64,000 bases of DNA from Bin76 sp963665765 (GTDB lineage: Bacteria; Actinomycetota; Acidimicrobiia; Spongiisociales; ZC4RG35): positions 1,302,001 to 1,366,000 of the forward strand of contig OY762464.1 in the NCBI GenBank assembly GCA_963665765.1. Reading direction: 5' to 3'. The position numbers and the translations under genes are program-made. Within the stretch, counting starts at the first letter, position 1. Each line of letters opens with the position of its first letter. This document shows, one piece after another, positions 52,546 to 61,511 of the stretch. The notes under the pieces were generated by a model. That model worked only from the letters and a program-made list of their open reading frames with translations, made no database searches and was not told the DNA's origin.

Positions 52546-52589
52546 AGTCTATAAGAATCTATAGACTCTATAAGATATCCTATGATATC
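52546..52589. repeat. AT-rich inverted and direct repeats upstream of AAA ATPase
   Basis: AGTCTATA (52546-52553) and TATAGACT (52560-52567) form a perfect 8-base inverted repeat. TCTATAAGA occurs twice (52548-52556 and 52567-52575), 19 bases apart, and GATATC twice (52574-52579 and 52584-52589). The block is far more AT-rich than its surroundings and lies at the start of the ATPase gene. It may hold the promoter and an operator for that protein or another regulator. Confidence 0.55.
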
Positions 52590-52617
52590 CCCTGAGTCTG
52601 GATCGGATTGGAAGACC

Positions 52618-53784
52618 ATGGCTCACCGCAATCCCTTCACGCCCACCTTCGGAACCTCCCCGGCAGTGGTGGGCGGCCGGGATCATCTCGTGGCCCGAAT
52701 CAGCGCGGCCTTGGAAACCGGACCTACCCATCCCGCCTACACAACCCTGGTCACCGGACAGCGCGGAATGGGCAAAACCGTTCTACTCAACGAGATAGAG
52801 GACATGGCCCATCGGCGTGGCTGGCGGGTGGTGGATGCAACCGCCACCGACGGCACCTTCATTGAAGAGTTGATAGAGGGCGGGTTAGAACTTCTGGAGG
52901 AGGTACGGACCAAACCGCCGAGGCTCGCAGAAGTTTATGCTCAAGTCCTGGGAATCGGCGGTGGGGCAGAGCGGCACACCACTGCCCGGCGGGACGAGAG
53001 CGTGCGCAACACCGCATTCAGGGTGATGCTCAAGGAGCTGGCCACCTTTTTATCCGGCACAGAGAGCGGGCTCCTAATAACGGTGGATGAAATGCACACC
53101 GCGGATATCGCCGAAACCCGGCGTTTCGGCGCCGCCATCCAGAAGATCGCCCGCCGCGGTCAGCACCCGATTGCCTTCATAGGCGCTGGTCTGCCACGGC
53201 TGATCGACGATTTGATGACCGGCGACTCGGCCACCTTCCTCCAACGCTGTCATCGCATCAAGGTGGGACCCCTGAATACCACCGACGTCAAGCAGGTACT
53301 GGCTGAAACCTTCCGACTGGGAGGCTCGCACATAGGCGCCGATGCGTTGCATGTCGCCGCCCAGGCCAGCGAAGGGAATCCCTACATGACGCAGCTAATT
53401 GGGTATGAGATCTGGAACGCCGCCGGCAATCCTGCCGAAGGCATACCGGCGACGGCCACCCTCGAGGGCATCGCTACGGCAAATCGGATCAGCACCGACA
53501 TGTTCCTGGCGCCCGTCCTGGAAAGGCTATCGGAAAGAGACCGGGATTTTTTGATCGCGATGCTGGAAGACCCAACCGAGACAGCTGTTTCCGACATCGC
53601 CCGGCGGGCCGGCATGAGCCCCAAGCAGGTCAGCGTCTACCGAGGTCGGCTGATCGGCAAGGGGGCAATCACGCCGAAGCGCTATGGGTATGTGGCCTAC
53701 AGGCACTCCGGCGTTCGCCAGTGGCTGGCCGACCGAGTGGAAGAATCGAACAAGCAGTGGATGAACTTTCCTTTCCCCATGTAA
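52618..53784 (+). CDS. AAA-type ATPase with C-terminal winged helix
   Basis: A 388-residue Orc1/Cdc6- or STAND-like ATPase. Walker A is GQRGMGKT, Walker B is LLITVDEMH (the D-E pair), with a sensor-like FIGAGLPRL. The C-terminal part (VSDIARRAGMSPKQVSVYRGRLIGKG) is a winged helix. Such proteins occur in plasmids, defence and toxin systems; a DNA-binding regulatory role is likely because of its winged helix and the repeats before it. The start may be the ATG at 52618 or the in-frame ATG at 52582, inside the repeat region; I prefer 52618. The function is unknown. Confidence 0.85.
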   Translation: MAHRNPFTPTFGTSPAVVGGRDHLVARISAALETGPTHPAYTTLVTGQRGMGKTVLLNEIEDMAHRRGWRVVDATATDGTFIEELIEGGLELLEEVRTKPPRLAEVYAQVLGIGGGAERHTTARRDESVRNTAFRVMLKELATFLSGTESGLLITVDEMHTADIAETRRFGAAIQKIARRGQHPIAFIGAGLPRLIDDLMTGDSATFLQRCHRIKVGPLNTTDVKQVLAETFRLGGSHIGADALHVAAQASEGNPYMTQLIGYEIWNAAGNPAEGIPATATLEGIATANRISTDMFLAPVLERLSERDRDFLIAMLEDPTETAVSDIARRAGMSPKQVSVYRGRLIGKGAITPKRYGYVAYRHSGVRQWLADRVEESNKQWMNFPFPM

Positions 53785-53794
53785 AGTCCACGGT

Positions 53795-54199
53795 ATGAAC
53801 GAAAAAACCGCCATGCCTCAAACCGAGGACGAATGGAGAGAGCGACTCGATCCGATGCAATACCGGGTGCTGCGGGAAGGCGGCACCGAGCATCCCTTCA
53901 GCGGTTCCTACTGGAACACCAAGACACCCGGCGTGTATACCTGCGCAGGATGCGGGATGGATCTGTTCGATTCCAGCACCAAATACGACTCGGGCACCGG
54001 CTGGCCCTCCTTCTGGGAGGCGATGGATCCCGACAGGATCGAGACCCGCGTGGACACCTCCCACGGCATGGTCCGCACCGAGGTATTGTGCCGAGCTTGC
54101 GGAGGGCATCTCGGCCATGTGTTCCCGGACGGACCCGGCCCGGCCGGGATGCGCTATTGCCTCAACTCCTGCTCGTTGGAGCTCAAACCCTCCGGCTAG
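53795..54199 (+). CDS. msrB: Peptide-methionine (R)-S-oxide reductase MsrB
   Basis: A 134-residue MsrB. The structural zinc Cys pairs are in TCAGCGMD and LCRACGGHLGHVF, and the catalytic Cys is in RYCLNSCSLEL (Sec in some organisms; here Cys by sequence). It reduces Met-R-sulfoxide in proteins. It starts 11 bases after the ATPase gene and may be read with it. It has nothing to do with the dnaK operon, whose promoter follows. Confidence 0.95.
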   Translation: MNEKTAMPQTEDEWRERLDPMQYRVLREGGTEHPFSGSYWNTKTPGVYTCAGCGMDLFDSSTKYDSGTGWPSFWEAMDPDRIETRVDTSHGMVRTEVLCRACGGHLGHVFPDGPGPAGMRYCLNSCSLELKPSG

Positions 54200-54326
54200 G
54201 CCAAATGCCCGGAACGGGCCCTGCCGACCAGGAACGATCGGGTCACAGGAGACGGCCATCCGGTGGGATCCGTGGTGACCGGCAATCGCCACCCACCGGA
54301 TCATGCCATCGCAGGAAATCTCCGAT

Positions 54327-54355
54327 TTGATAATTGACGACGAGGGAAATATGAT
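54327..54355 (+). promoter_or_regulatory. Sigma-70-type promoter of dnaK operon
   Basis: TTGATA (54327-54332) and TATGAT (54350-54355) are separated by 17 bases, near the ideal for a housekeeping promoter. Transcription would start near 54362, leaving a leader of about 97 bases before dnaK. The CTTGAGT-N7-ACTCAAG HAIR site known for HspR in other Actinobacteria is not seen here. Confidence 0.65.
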
Positions 54356-54368
54356 AGCCCCTTTGTTA

Positions 54369-54423
54369 GGTTGTAGTAGGTAGACAACCAAGAGCGATTC
54401 CCCTCCTCGCTAGATCGGAGGGG
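54369..54423 (+). promoter_or_regulatory. Structured leader of dnaK operon
   Basis: Two structures lie between the promoter and the dnaK start. GGTTGT (54369-54374) and ACAACC (54384-54389) form an inverted repeat, possibly an operator. CCCCTCC (54400-54406) pairs with GGAGGGG (54417-54423) around a 10-base loop, a strong hairpin in the RNA leader. It is followed by gcgttt, so it might be an attenuator or a thermometer; the ribosome binding site (AAGGAG near 54446) lies outside it. Confidence 0.45.
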
Positions 54424-54458
54424 GCGTTTCACTTACAAAGACATGAAGGAGCAAGGAC

Positions 54459-56279
54459 ATGGCATCCGCAGTCGGAATAGACCTCGGGACCACAAACAGC
54501 GTGATCGCCGCCCTCGAAGGCGGCGATCCGGTCATCATCGCCAACGCCGAAGGGTCCCGCACCACCCCGTCGGTGGTGGCTTTCAAGGATGGGGAAATCC
54601 TGGTGGGAGAAGTAGCCAAGCGACAGGCCATCACCAACCCCGGCCTCACGGTCCGTTCGGTGAAGAGAAAGATGGGCACGGATTGGTCCATCGAGGCCGA
54701 TCAGAAGACCTACCGTGCCCAGGAGATTTCCGCCCGGGTGCTGCTCAAGCTCAAGCGCGATGCCGAAGCCTATCTGGGCGGACCGATCACCGATGCGGTG
54801 GTAACTGTCCCCGCCTATTTCAACGACGCCCAACGGCAGGCCACCAAGGAGGCCGGGGTGATCGCCGGACTGAACGTGCTTCGCATCATCAACGAGCCCA
54901 CCGCCGCTTCGCTCGCCTACGGGCTGGAAAAAGAAAACGACCAAACCATCCTGGTGTTCGACCTGGGTGGGGGAACTTTCGACGTCTCCATACTGGAGAT
55001 CGGCGAGGGCGTCTTCGAGGTGAAATCCACCAGCGGCGACACCAATCTGGGCGGGGACGACTGGGATCAGGCGGTTGTCGATTGGCTGAGCGGAAAGTTT
55101 CGGGCTGAACACGGCGTGGACCTCTCCGCCGACCGGATGGCCGCTCAACGGCTGCGGGAAGCCGCCGAGAAGGCCAAGATCGAACTTTCCACCGTGGCCG
55201 AGACCGAGATCAACCTCCCCTTCGTGACCGCCACCTCGGCCGGACCTCTCCACCTTCAGTACAAGCTGACCCGGTCGGAGTTTCAGAGGCTGTCCGAGCC
55301 GCTTCTCAAGCGGATCGAGCGGCCGTTCCTTTCCGCCATCAAAGATGCGGGCATCAGGACTTCGGACATCGATCACGTGGTGATGGTGGGCGGATCCACC
55401 CGCATGCCCGCCGTCCAGGATGTGGTAGAGCGACTGTCCGGGCGCAAGCCGCACCGGGGAGTGAACCCCGATGAGGTGGTAGCGGCCGGAGCAGCCATCC
55501 AGGCCGGCGTGCTCAAGGGCGAAGTGAAAGACGTCCTGCTGCTGGATGTCACCCCGCTCACCCTGGGAGTGGAGACCAAGGGGGCGGTGATGACCAAGAT
55601 GATCGAACGCAACACCACCATTCCCACCCGGCGCTCGGAGATCTTCACCACTGCCGATAGCAACCAGTCGTCGGTGGAGATCCATGTTCTGCAGGGAGAG
55701 CGGGCCATGGCGACGGACAACAAGAGCCTCGGCAAATTTCTTTTGACCGGCATTCCTCCCGCGCCGATGGGCATACCCCAGATCGAGGTCACCTTCGACA
55801 TAGACGCCAACGGCATAGTCAACGTCTCGGCCAAGGACACGGCCACCGGAAAGCAGCAGGCCATGACCATCACCGGCGGCACCGCCCTGGGCAACGAAGA
55901 GATCGACCAGATGGTCCAAGACGCCGAGCAGCACGAGGAAGAGGACCGCAAGAAACGGGAAGCCGTCGAAACCCGCAACCAGGCCGAACAACTGGTTCAC
56001 CAGACCGAAAAGCTCATGGAGGAGCAAAACGAGCAGTTGACCGACGACGAGAAGAGCGCCCTGGAATCGGCTCTCTCCGACCTCAAGGCAGTGTTGGGAA
56101 ACCAGAACGCCGATTCGGAGGCGGTCCGCGAAAAGATGGAAGCCTTGATCGCCGCCAGCCAGCAGATGGCCACCCGTCTCTACCAAGAGGCGGCCGCGGC
56201 GGCTCAGCACAGCGAACCCGCCGACGATCCGGACGACGACGTGGTGGAAGCCGAGATCATCGAAGACGAGGACCAATAG
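54459..56279 (+). CDS. dnaK: Chaperone DnaK (Hsp70)
   Basis: A 606-residue Hsp70. The ATPase domain begins VGIDLGTTNSVIAALEGG, with DAVVTVPAYFNDAQRQAT, LVFDLGGGTFDVSIL and HVVMVGGSTRMPAVQ. The substrate domain has LDVTPLTLGVETKGGVMT-like LDVTPLTLGVETKGAVMT, and the lid ends with an acidic tail EPADDPDDDVVEAE. It folds and refolds proteins with DnaJ and GrpE. AAGGAG lies 7 bases before the ATG. First gene of dnaK-grpE-dnaJ-hspR, the usual actinobacterial order. Confidence 0.98.
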   Translation: MASAVGIDLGTTNSVIAALEGGDPVIIANAEGSRTTPSVVAFKDGEILVGEVAKRQAITNPGLTVRSVKRKMGTDWSIEADQKTYRAQEISARVLLKLKRDAEAYLGGPITDAVVTVPAYFNDAQRQATKEAGVIAGLNVLRIINEPTAASLAYGLEKENDQTILVFDLGGGTFDVSILEIGEGVFEVKSTSGDTNLGGDDWDQAVVDWLSGKFRAEHGVDLSADRMAAQRLREAAEKAKIELSTVAETEINLPFVTATSAGPLHLQYKLTRSEFQRLSEPLLKRIERPFLSAIKDAGIRTSDIDHVVMVGGSTRMPAVQDVVERLSGRKPHRGVNPDEVVAAGAAIQAGVLKGEVKDVLLLDVTPLTLGVETKGAVMTKMIERNTTIPTRRSEIFTTADSNQSSVEIHVLQGERAMATDNKSLGKFLLTGIPPAPMGIPQIEVTFDIDANGIVNVSAKDTATGKQQAMTITGGTALGNEEIDQMVQDAEQHEEEDRKKREAVETRNQAEQLVHQTEKLMEEQNEQLTDDEKSALESALSDLKAVLGNQNADSEAVREKMEALIAASQQMATRLYQEAAAAAQHSEPADDPDDDVVEAEIIEDEDQ

Positions 56280-56282
56280 GCC

Positions 56283-56897
56283 GTGGAAGAATCTCAGCAC
56301 CCTGCGGAAACGGCGGATCCCGAGCTTCAGACGGCGCCCGTCGGCGAGGTCGAGATCGTGGAGGATCCCGAGCTGGCGGACGAAGAAGCCGACGCCGACC
56401 ATTCCCAGGATCCGGCCGAAGCGCTGGCCAGAGCACTGGAGGACCTGCACGAGGCCTCCCAACGCGCCGACGCCGCCCACCAGTCGCGCCTGAGGGCCGT
56501 GGCCGACCTGCAAAACTACCGCAAGCGCATGCGGCGAGAGCAGGAAACTATCGCCTCTCGGGCGACGGGACGGACCCTGACGTCCCTTTTGCCCGTCTTG
56601 GACAGCTTCGATGCCGCTTTGGGTCTCGAGGTCTCCTCAGAGGAGGAAAGCCAGATCCTATCGGGCATGAAGGCCACCTACGATCTGCTGGTGGGAACGC
56701 TGCAGAGCCAAGGCCTGGAGATAGTTCCCACTGCCGGACAAACCTTCTCCCCCGACCTTCATCAGCCGATCAACGCTCCCCCGGAAGGAGACGGAGAGAT
56801 AATGGTCACAGATGAGGTACGCCGTGGGTACCGGCTCGGGGGACAGTTGTTGCGAGCCGCCCTGGTGGTCGTCACCAGAGGGAGCGAATCCGAGTAG
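56283..56897 (+). CDS. grpE: Nucleotide exchange factor GrpE
   Basis: A 204-residue GrpE. A long acidic N-terminus is followed by a helical stretch (ADLQNYRKRMRREQETI) and the C-terminal beta domain (YDLLVGTLQSQGLEIV, EVRRGYRLGGQLLRAALVVV). It releases ADP from DnaK. The start is a GTG 3 bases after dnaK; its stop directly precedes the dnaJ ATG. Confidence 0.95.
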   Translation: MEESQHPAETADPELQTAPVGEVEIVEDPELADEEADADHSQDPAEALARALEDLHEASQRADAAHQSRLRAVADLQNYRKRMRREQETIASRATGRTLTSLLPVLDSFDAALGLEVSSEEESQILSGMKATYDLLVGTLQSQGLEIVPTAGQTFSPDLHQPINAPPEGDGEIMVTDEVRRGYRLGGQLLRAALVVVTRGSESE

Positions 56898-58001
56898 ATG
56901 AACCGGGACTGGGCAGAAAAGGACTTCTATCAGATCCTCGGAGTGGGGAAGTCGAGCACCCCCGAAGAGATCAAGCGCGCCTATCGGAAACTCGCTCGGC
57001 GCCACCATCCCGACGCCAATCCCGGCAACGAAAGCAAGGCCGAGAAATTCAAGGGAATCTCGGAGGCCTATTCGGTGCTGTCCGATGCTGAGCGTCGGGG
57101 GGAGTACGACGAGGTCCGTCGGCTGGTGGAGTCGGGAGGCTATCGTCATTTCCCCGGTGGCGGCCAGGGTACTCCCTTCGGAGGTCAGGTCAACCTGGAG
57201 GATTTGCTGGGAGGTTTCGGTGATCTGTTCGGACGTGGAAGACACACCGCGGCTCGCAAGGGCGCCGATCTCGCCGCCAACCTGCGACTGACTTTTGAAG
57301 AGTCGATCGAGGGGGCGACCAAGTCGGTTGGGGTGAGAGGTCAGACATCCTGTTCGGATTGTGGCGGCACCGGCGTCCGCTCCGGAGGCCTCCCGGAGGC
57401 CTGCCCGGTTTGTTCCGGACAAGGCACGACTGTCCAGAACCAGGGACCCTTTTCCTTCAGCCGACCCTGCCATCAATGCCAGGGATCGGGAAAGATGATC
57501 AGAGACCCCTGCCCGGGCTGTCGGGGAAGGGGGAGCCGACATCGCACCCGGACGGTGAAGGTCAGGGTGCCGCCGGGCGTGAAAGACGGAAGCAGGATCA
57601 AGATCAGGGAAAAGGGCGCTCCCGGCCGTTTGGGAGGGCCGGCGGGCGATCTGCTGGTGCGGGTAGAAGTCGAATCCCACCCTCTCTTCGTGCGACGAGG
57701 CAACGATCTCAACCTGATGCTGCCCCTCACTTACTCGGAAGCATCCCTGGGCGCCACGCTCGAGATACCGACCCTCAACGGAGTGGTGAAGCTGCGGGTC
57801 CCGGCCGGGACCCCCAATGGGAAGACCTTCCGCATCCGGGGAAGAGGAATCCCCACTCCCCGAGGCAAGCCGGGCGACCTGTTGGTGGAGGCCCGAGTGG
57901 AAATCCCCAAACGGGTTAGCAGACAACAGCGCCGCCTGCTGGAAAACCTGGCTGAACTGGACTCCGGCAATATACGCTCCCACTTCGAGGTGGGCCGATG
58001 A
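56898..58001 (+). CDS. dnaJ: Chaperone DnaJ (Hsp40)
   Basis: A 367-residue type I DnaJ. The J domain (DFYQILGVGKSSTPEEIKRAY) keeps the HPD triad in RRHHPDANP. It is followed by a Gly/Phe-rich linker, four zinc-finger repeats (CSDCGGTG, CPVCSGQG, CHQCQGSG, CPGCRGRG) and the substrate domain. It delivers unfolded proteins to DnaK and stimulates its ATPase. It directly follows grpE, and its stop overlaps the hspR start. Confidence 0.97.
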   Translation: MNRDWAEKDFYQILGVGKSSTPEEIKRAYRKLARRHHPDANPGNESKAEKFKGISEAYSVLSDAERRGEYDEVRRLVESGGYRHFPGGGQGTPFGGQVNLEDLLGGFGDLFGRGRHTAARKGADLAANLRLTFEESIEGATKSVGVRGQTSCSDCGGTGVRSGGLPEACPVCSGQGTTVQNQGPFSFSRPCHQCQGSGKMIRDPCPGCRGRGSRHRTRTVKVRVPPGVKDGSRIKIREKGAPGRLGGPAGDLLVRVEVESHPLFVRRGNDLNLMLPLTYSEASLGATLEIPTLNGVVKLRVPAGTPNGKTFRIRGRGIPTPRGKPGDLLVEARVEIPKRVSRQQRRLLENLAELDSGNIRSHFEVGR

Positions 58002-58450
58002 GCCACCAACGGGAAGCCGTGTTCGTGATTTCGGTGGCTGCCCGGTTGTCGGGGATGCATCCCCAGACCCTGCGCATCTATGAACGGCGCGGCTTGGTGT
58101 CTCCCTACCGCACGGAAGGAGGCACCCGCCGTTACTCGCAACAGGACATCGACCGGCTCCTGCTGATCAGCGAGCTCACCTCGGCCGGTCTCAACCTGGA
58201 GGGAGCCAAGATGGTGATGGAACTCCAGGATGAGATCGCGGTTATGCGAGAAGAGGAGCGTAGGGACCGCCGCCGGCGACAGGTTCTGGCCGGCGCGGTC
58301 GGCAGGGCTGCTCAACTGGAAGGGGAAAACGAGCGCCTCCGGAGAAAAATCCGCGAATTGGACGACCGGCTGAGCGCCGTCTCCGGCGAACTGGAAGGAC
58401 TGCGCCGCATCTATTACCAGAAGTTTCCTCCTGCCGACGATGCCGGATAG
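57998..58450 (+). CDS. hspR: MerR-family heat-shock regulator HspR
   Basis: A 150-residue MerR-type protein. The helix-turn-helix reads VFVISVAARLSGMHPQTLRIYERRGLVSP, followed by GGTRRYSQQDIDRLL. A long coiled coil rich in Arg and Glu follows (REEERRDRRRRQVLAGAVGRA). In Actinobacteria HspR represses the dnaK operon and other heat-shock genes with DnaK as co-repressor. The ATG overlaps the dnaJ stop (ATGA), the standard operon layout. Confidence 0.92.
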   Translation: MSHQREAVFVISVAARLSGMHPQTLRIYERRGLVSPYRTEGGTRRYSQQDIDRLLLISELTSAGLNLEGAKMVMELQDEIAVMREEERRDRRRRQVLAGAVGRAAQLEGENERLRRKIRELDDRLSAVSGELEGLRRIYYQKFPPADDAG

Positions 58451-58470
58451 CGGCTAGTCTCAATTGCCTG

Positions 58471-58752
58471 GTGAGTGACTTCTACCGAGGAACCCTGCGG
58501 GTGATGGACCCCAACGGGTTTCTCCTGGATATCGGAACTTCCGATCTGCAGGTCAACGACCCGGATCGCAGGACCTGGAACGGCAAACTAACCGTGTCGA
58601 AAGGGTCCTGTCTGGACCGCAAGAATCTAACCTCGTTGGTGGAGACGGCCGACGGAACCCGCTCCCTGGCGCAGATCAGTCCGGCAACCGGATCCGAACG
58701 CGGCCGCTTTATCAAGATGCAGGTAACGGGTCTGGGCAAGGCGCCTTTCTAA
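58471..58752 (+). CDS. Small hypothetical protein
   Basis: A 93-residue frame starting with GTG at 58471, just after hspR. The product (SDFYRGTLRVMDPNGFLLDI, ending GRFIKMQVTGLGKAPF) looks like a compact beta protein. I do not recognise it. It has no clear ribosome binding site and may be a late gene of the heat-shock transcript. The terminator-like hairpin follows 57 bases after its stop. Confidence 0.5.
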   Translation: MSDFYRGTLRVMDPNGFLLDIGTSDLQVNDPDRRTWNGKLTVSKGSCLDRKNLTSLVETADGTRSLAQISPATGSERGRFIKMQVTGLGKAPF

Positions 58753-58808
58753 CCCCTTCTACCCCAGTCGAATCCCAACCGCACTCTCACCGAATCAACT
58801 TCCGAAGT

Positions 58809-58844
58809 CGTTCTGCCGAGCGGGAAACACCGCCCGGCAGAACG
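58809..58844. terminator. Strong hairpin between convergent genes
   Basis: CGTTCTGCCG (58809-58818) pairs with CGGCAGAACG (58835-58844), and after one mismatch GCGG pairs with CCGC around a 6-base loop gaaaca. This long stem lies between the convergent ends of the 58471-58752 gene and the SLH beta-propeller gene. There is no T-run, so it may act on both strands as a rho-dependent or processing barrier. Confidence 0.6.
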
Positions 58845-58851
58845 CGATCAC

Positions 58852-61359
58852 TCACTGACCGGTGGGGGACCACACCAAACCGAAGTCGTGGAAATCGTTG
58901 ATGGCGACTTGTCGCAGTTCGCTTCCGTCCGAACGCATCACAAAAATCTGCCAGAAGTCACCTCGGAAGCTCTCGAAGGCGATCGAGACGCCGTCGGGAG
59001 ACCACACCGGGATCTCGTCAAGGAAATCGGTGTCGGTGAGCTGTACAACGTTTCCGCCGTCCGCATCCATAACAAAGATGTTTCTCGCCCCGTCGCGTTC
59101 GCTGTGGAAGGCGATCCGGGAACCGTCCGGCGACCACACCGGCCGGCCATCAACCTCATCATTGTTCGTGAGTTGTCGCTGGTTGGACCCGTCGGAGTCC
59201 ATCACAAAAATCTCCGCATCACCGTCCTGGTCACTCTCGAAGACAATCCGGGAACCGTCCGGAGACCACCTGGGGAATTCGTTGTGGTTTTCATTGTCGG
59301 TGAGGAGCTTTTCCCCGGTGCCTTCGGGTTCAATCGTGATAATCTTCCAACCGGTCTCGCGGAGGCTCTCGAAGACAATCCGGGAACCGTCCGGAGACCA
59401 CACCGGACCCCATTCAGAGGTATCGGCATCGGTGAGTTGCTGCACATTGGACCCGTCTGAGTCCATCACATACACATCAATGTCACCATCACGGTCGCTG
59501 GCGAAAACGATCCGGGAACCGTCTGGAGACCATGTCGGACGGCGATCGCTGAACTGGTTGTCGGTGAGATTTTCCAAGTTGGAACCGTCGGCGTTCATCA
59601 CAAAAATCTCCGCATCACCGTCCCTGAGACTGGTGAAGAGTATCCGGGAACCGTCCGGAGACCACACCGGAAGGGCATCCAAATAGGTGGTGTCGGTGAG
59701 TTGACGACGATTGGATCCGCCCGCGTCAACGGCCACCACGTCGTAACGAATGTTCCGGTTGCTGGTATAGCTGATTTGGGTTCCGTCCGGCGACCAGGCC
59801 GGCTCTTCGTCATGATGATCGTCGTCGGTGAGGGCTTGACGGTTCGAGCCGTCCGCATCCATCACCACTATTTCTCCGAAGCCGTCATCGTGACTCTCGA
59901 AGACCATCCGGGAACCGTCCGGCGACCACGCCACATCCCCATCCCAGACTTCATTGTCGGTGAGTTGCCGGACTTCCGCACTGTCGGCGTCCACCACATA
60001 TATCTCCCAATCGCCGTCGGCTTCACTCTCGAAGGCCACCCGGGAATCCACGGGCGACCACTGCGGGTCCCGGTCGGGGAGGTTGTTGAACGTCAATTGG
60101 CTCAGGTTGGCGCCGTCCGCATCCATGACGAAAATCTCTCGATCGCCATCACGGTCACTCACAAAAGCTATCCGGGAACCGTCCGGCGACCACACCGGCT
60201 CCCCATCCCAGACTTCATTGTGGGTGAGGAGTTTCGTCCCGGAGCCGTCGGCATTCACCACCAGTACGTCATCGTCGCCATCGCGGTCACTCACAAAAGC
60301 TATCCGGGAACCGTCCGGCGACCACACCGGATCGGAATCCCGGTATTCGTTGGAGGTCAGCTGCCGCTGGTCGGAACCATCCGCATCCACCAAGTACAGA
60401 TTCCCGCCGCTGACAAAGGCGATGCCGGCGCCGTCCGGCGACCACACCGGGTTCTCATCGCGGAGGCTGTTGTAAGTTAGCCGATGCTGGTCGGAACCAT
60501 CCGCATCCATCAAATACAAGTCATATGCGCCGTTGCGGTGGCTGTGGAAGGCTATCCGGGAACCGTCCGGCGACCACACCGGATCGGAATCCCTGACAAA
60601 GTTTCGAGTGAGTAGCGTGGCGTTGGAACCATCCGCATCCATGACCACCACCTCATCGTTCGCCGACAGGGTGGTGAAAGCGAGCCGCCCGGGAGGCGCC
60701 GTCGGGAGGGGAGGAATCAAGTTGAGAGCCCGCGCCAGGGCAACCGCCATTTCTCCCCGGGTGATGGGATCGTCAGGACAAAACCGGTATAGCCCATCAG
60801 AGCAGTAGCCTGAGATACCCACCTCCGCCGCCGCCCCGATTCTGCCGGCGTGGACACTGCCGACAACATCCACAAACCCGGTCACCAAGTCGGGACGCAA
60901 ACCCACAGAACGAGTGATAAAACTGGCCATCTCTCCACGGGTCGCCACCTCATCAGGACAGAACCGATCAGACTCGAGAGTGCATCCCAGCGTTACTCCT
61001 CGATTCGCCAAAAGCTCCACATAGGGCGCCCACCACTGACTGGGGTCCACATCCTCAAATCGCGATTCCGTTAGGGGAGCGGGTTCTTCATGCTCGATCA
61101 GCCGACCCAACCAGACAGCCGCCTCCCACCGCTCGATTATCTCATCGGCGCAGTCCGAGCCGTCTTCGCATTCGGTTCCCTCCAAAATACCTCTCTCGGC
61201 CAAAAAACCGATGGCGGTGTCCCAGAGAGCCTGCTCATCATCAGCTACGGTCTGGGCCGACAGTGGACCCAAAAGACCCAGCACCATTCCCATCACACCC
61301 AGAATCACTAACACGCCACGTCGGTGCGTCCAAGGCCGATCAACGTTCCTGCTGTCCAC
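58852..61359 (-). CDS. Secreted SLH protein with 14-repeat TolB-like beta-propeller
   Basis: An 835-residue exported protein. A signal peptide covers about residues 1-35. SLH-like repeats follow (RFEDVDPSQWWAPYVELLAN and ITRGEMAVALARALNL, with C...CP patterns). Then come 14 tandem PD40/TolB-type repeats of about 41-44 residues, each with VWSPDGSRIAF and a VMDADGSN-like segment. Fourteen blades would make two seven-bladed propellers. The start is GTG at 61359, well placed after AAAGGAG; the longer frame is rejected. It is a paralogue in its SLH part of the M16 peptidase at 43669. It is likely a surface-bound scaffold or sugar/peptide-binding protein; no catalytic domain is seen. Confidence 0.9.
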   Translation of the reverse strand: MDSRNVDRPWTHRRGVLVILGVMGMVLGLLGPLSAQTVADDEQALWDTAIGFLAERGILEGTECEDGSDCADEIIERWEAAVWLGRLIEHEEPAPLTESRFEDVDPSQWWAPYVELLANRGVTLGCTLESDRFCPDEVATRGEMASFITRSVGLRPDLVTGFVDVVGSVHAGRIGAAAEVGISGYCSDGLYRFCPDDPITRGEMAVALARALNLIPPLPTAPPGRLAFTTLSANDEVVVMDADGSNATLLTRNFVRDSDPVWSPDGSRIAFHSHRNGAYDLYLMDADGSDQHRLTYNSLRDENPVWSPDGAGIAFVSGGNLYLVDADGSDQRQLTSNEYRDSDPVWSPDGSRIAFVSDRDGDDDVLVVNADGSGTKLLTHNEVWDGEPVWSPDGSRIAFVSDRDGDREIFVMDADGANLSQLTFNNLPDRDPQWSPVDSRVAFESEADGDWEIYVVDADSAEVRQLTDNEVWDGDVAWSPDGSRMVFESHDDGFGEIVVMDADGSNRQALTDDDHHDEEPAWSPDGTQISYTSNRNIRYDVVAVDAGGSNRRQLTDTTYLDALPVWSPDGSRILFTSLRDGDAEIFVMNADGSNLENLTDNQFSDRRPTWSPDGSRIVFASDRDGDIDVYVMDSDGSNVQQLTDADTSEWGPVWSPDGSRIVFESLRETGWKIITIEPEGTGEKLLTDNENHNEFPRWSPDGSRIVFESDQDGDAEIFVMDSDGSNQRQLTNNDEVDGRPVWSPDGSRIAFHSERDGARNIFVMDADGGNVVQLTDTDFLDEIPVWSPDGVSIAFESFRGDFWQIFVMRSDGSELRQVAINDFHDFGLVWSPTGQ

Positions 61360-61511
61360 CTCGCACTCCTTTCCGCCCAGAGTAAGAAGAACCACCCCAA
61401 AGGTACCGACCACTTAAGTATTTTCCTGGTATTATGCCGCCTTCTCACCCCCGGATCGCATGGGCAACCCTTGCTTTTCCAAATCCTCACCGGCGTATCC
61501 TCCGAAGGCAG

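Noticed and set aside
53795..54199. MsrB as a second selenoprotein
   Set aside because: The catalytic residue is encoded by a Cys codon (RYCLNSC); there is no in-frame TGA.
59701..60480. Long plus-strand frame opposite the propeller repeats
   Set aside because: It arises from the repeated codon pattern of the minus-strand gene.
58852..61359. CRISPR-like array from regularly spaced repeats
   Set aside because: The repeat period of about 125 bases encodes in-frame propeller blades.
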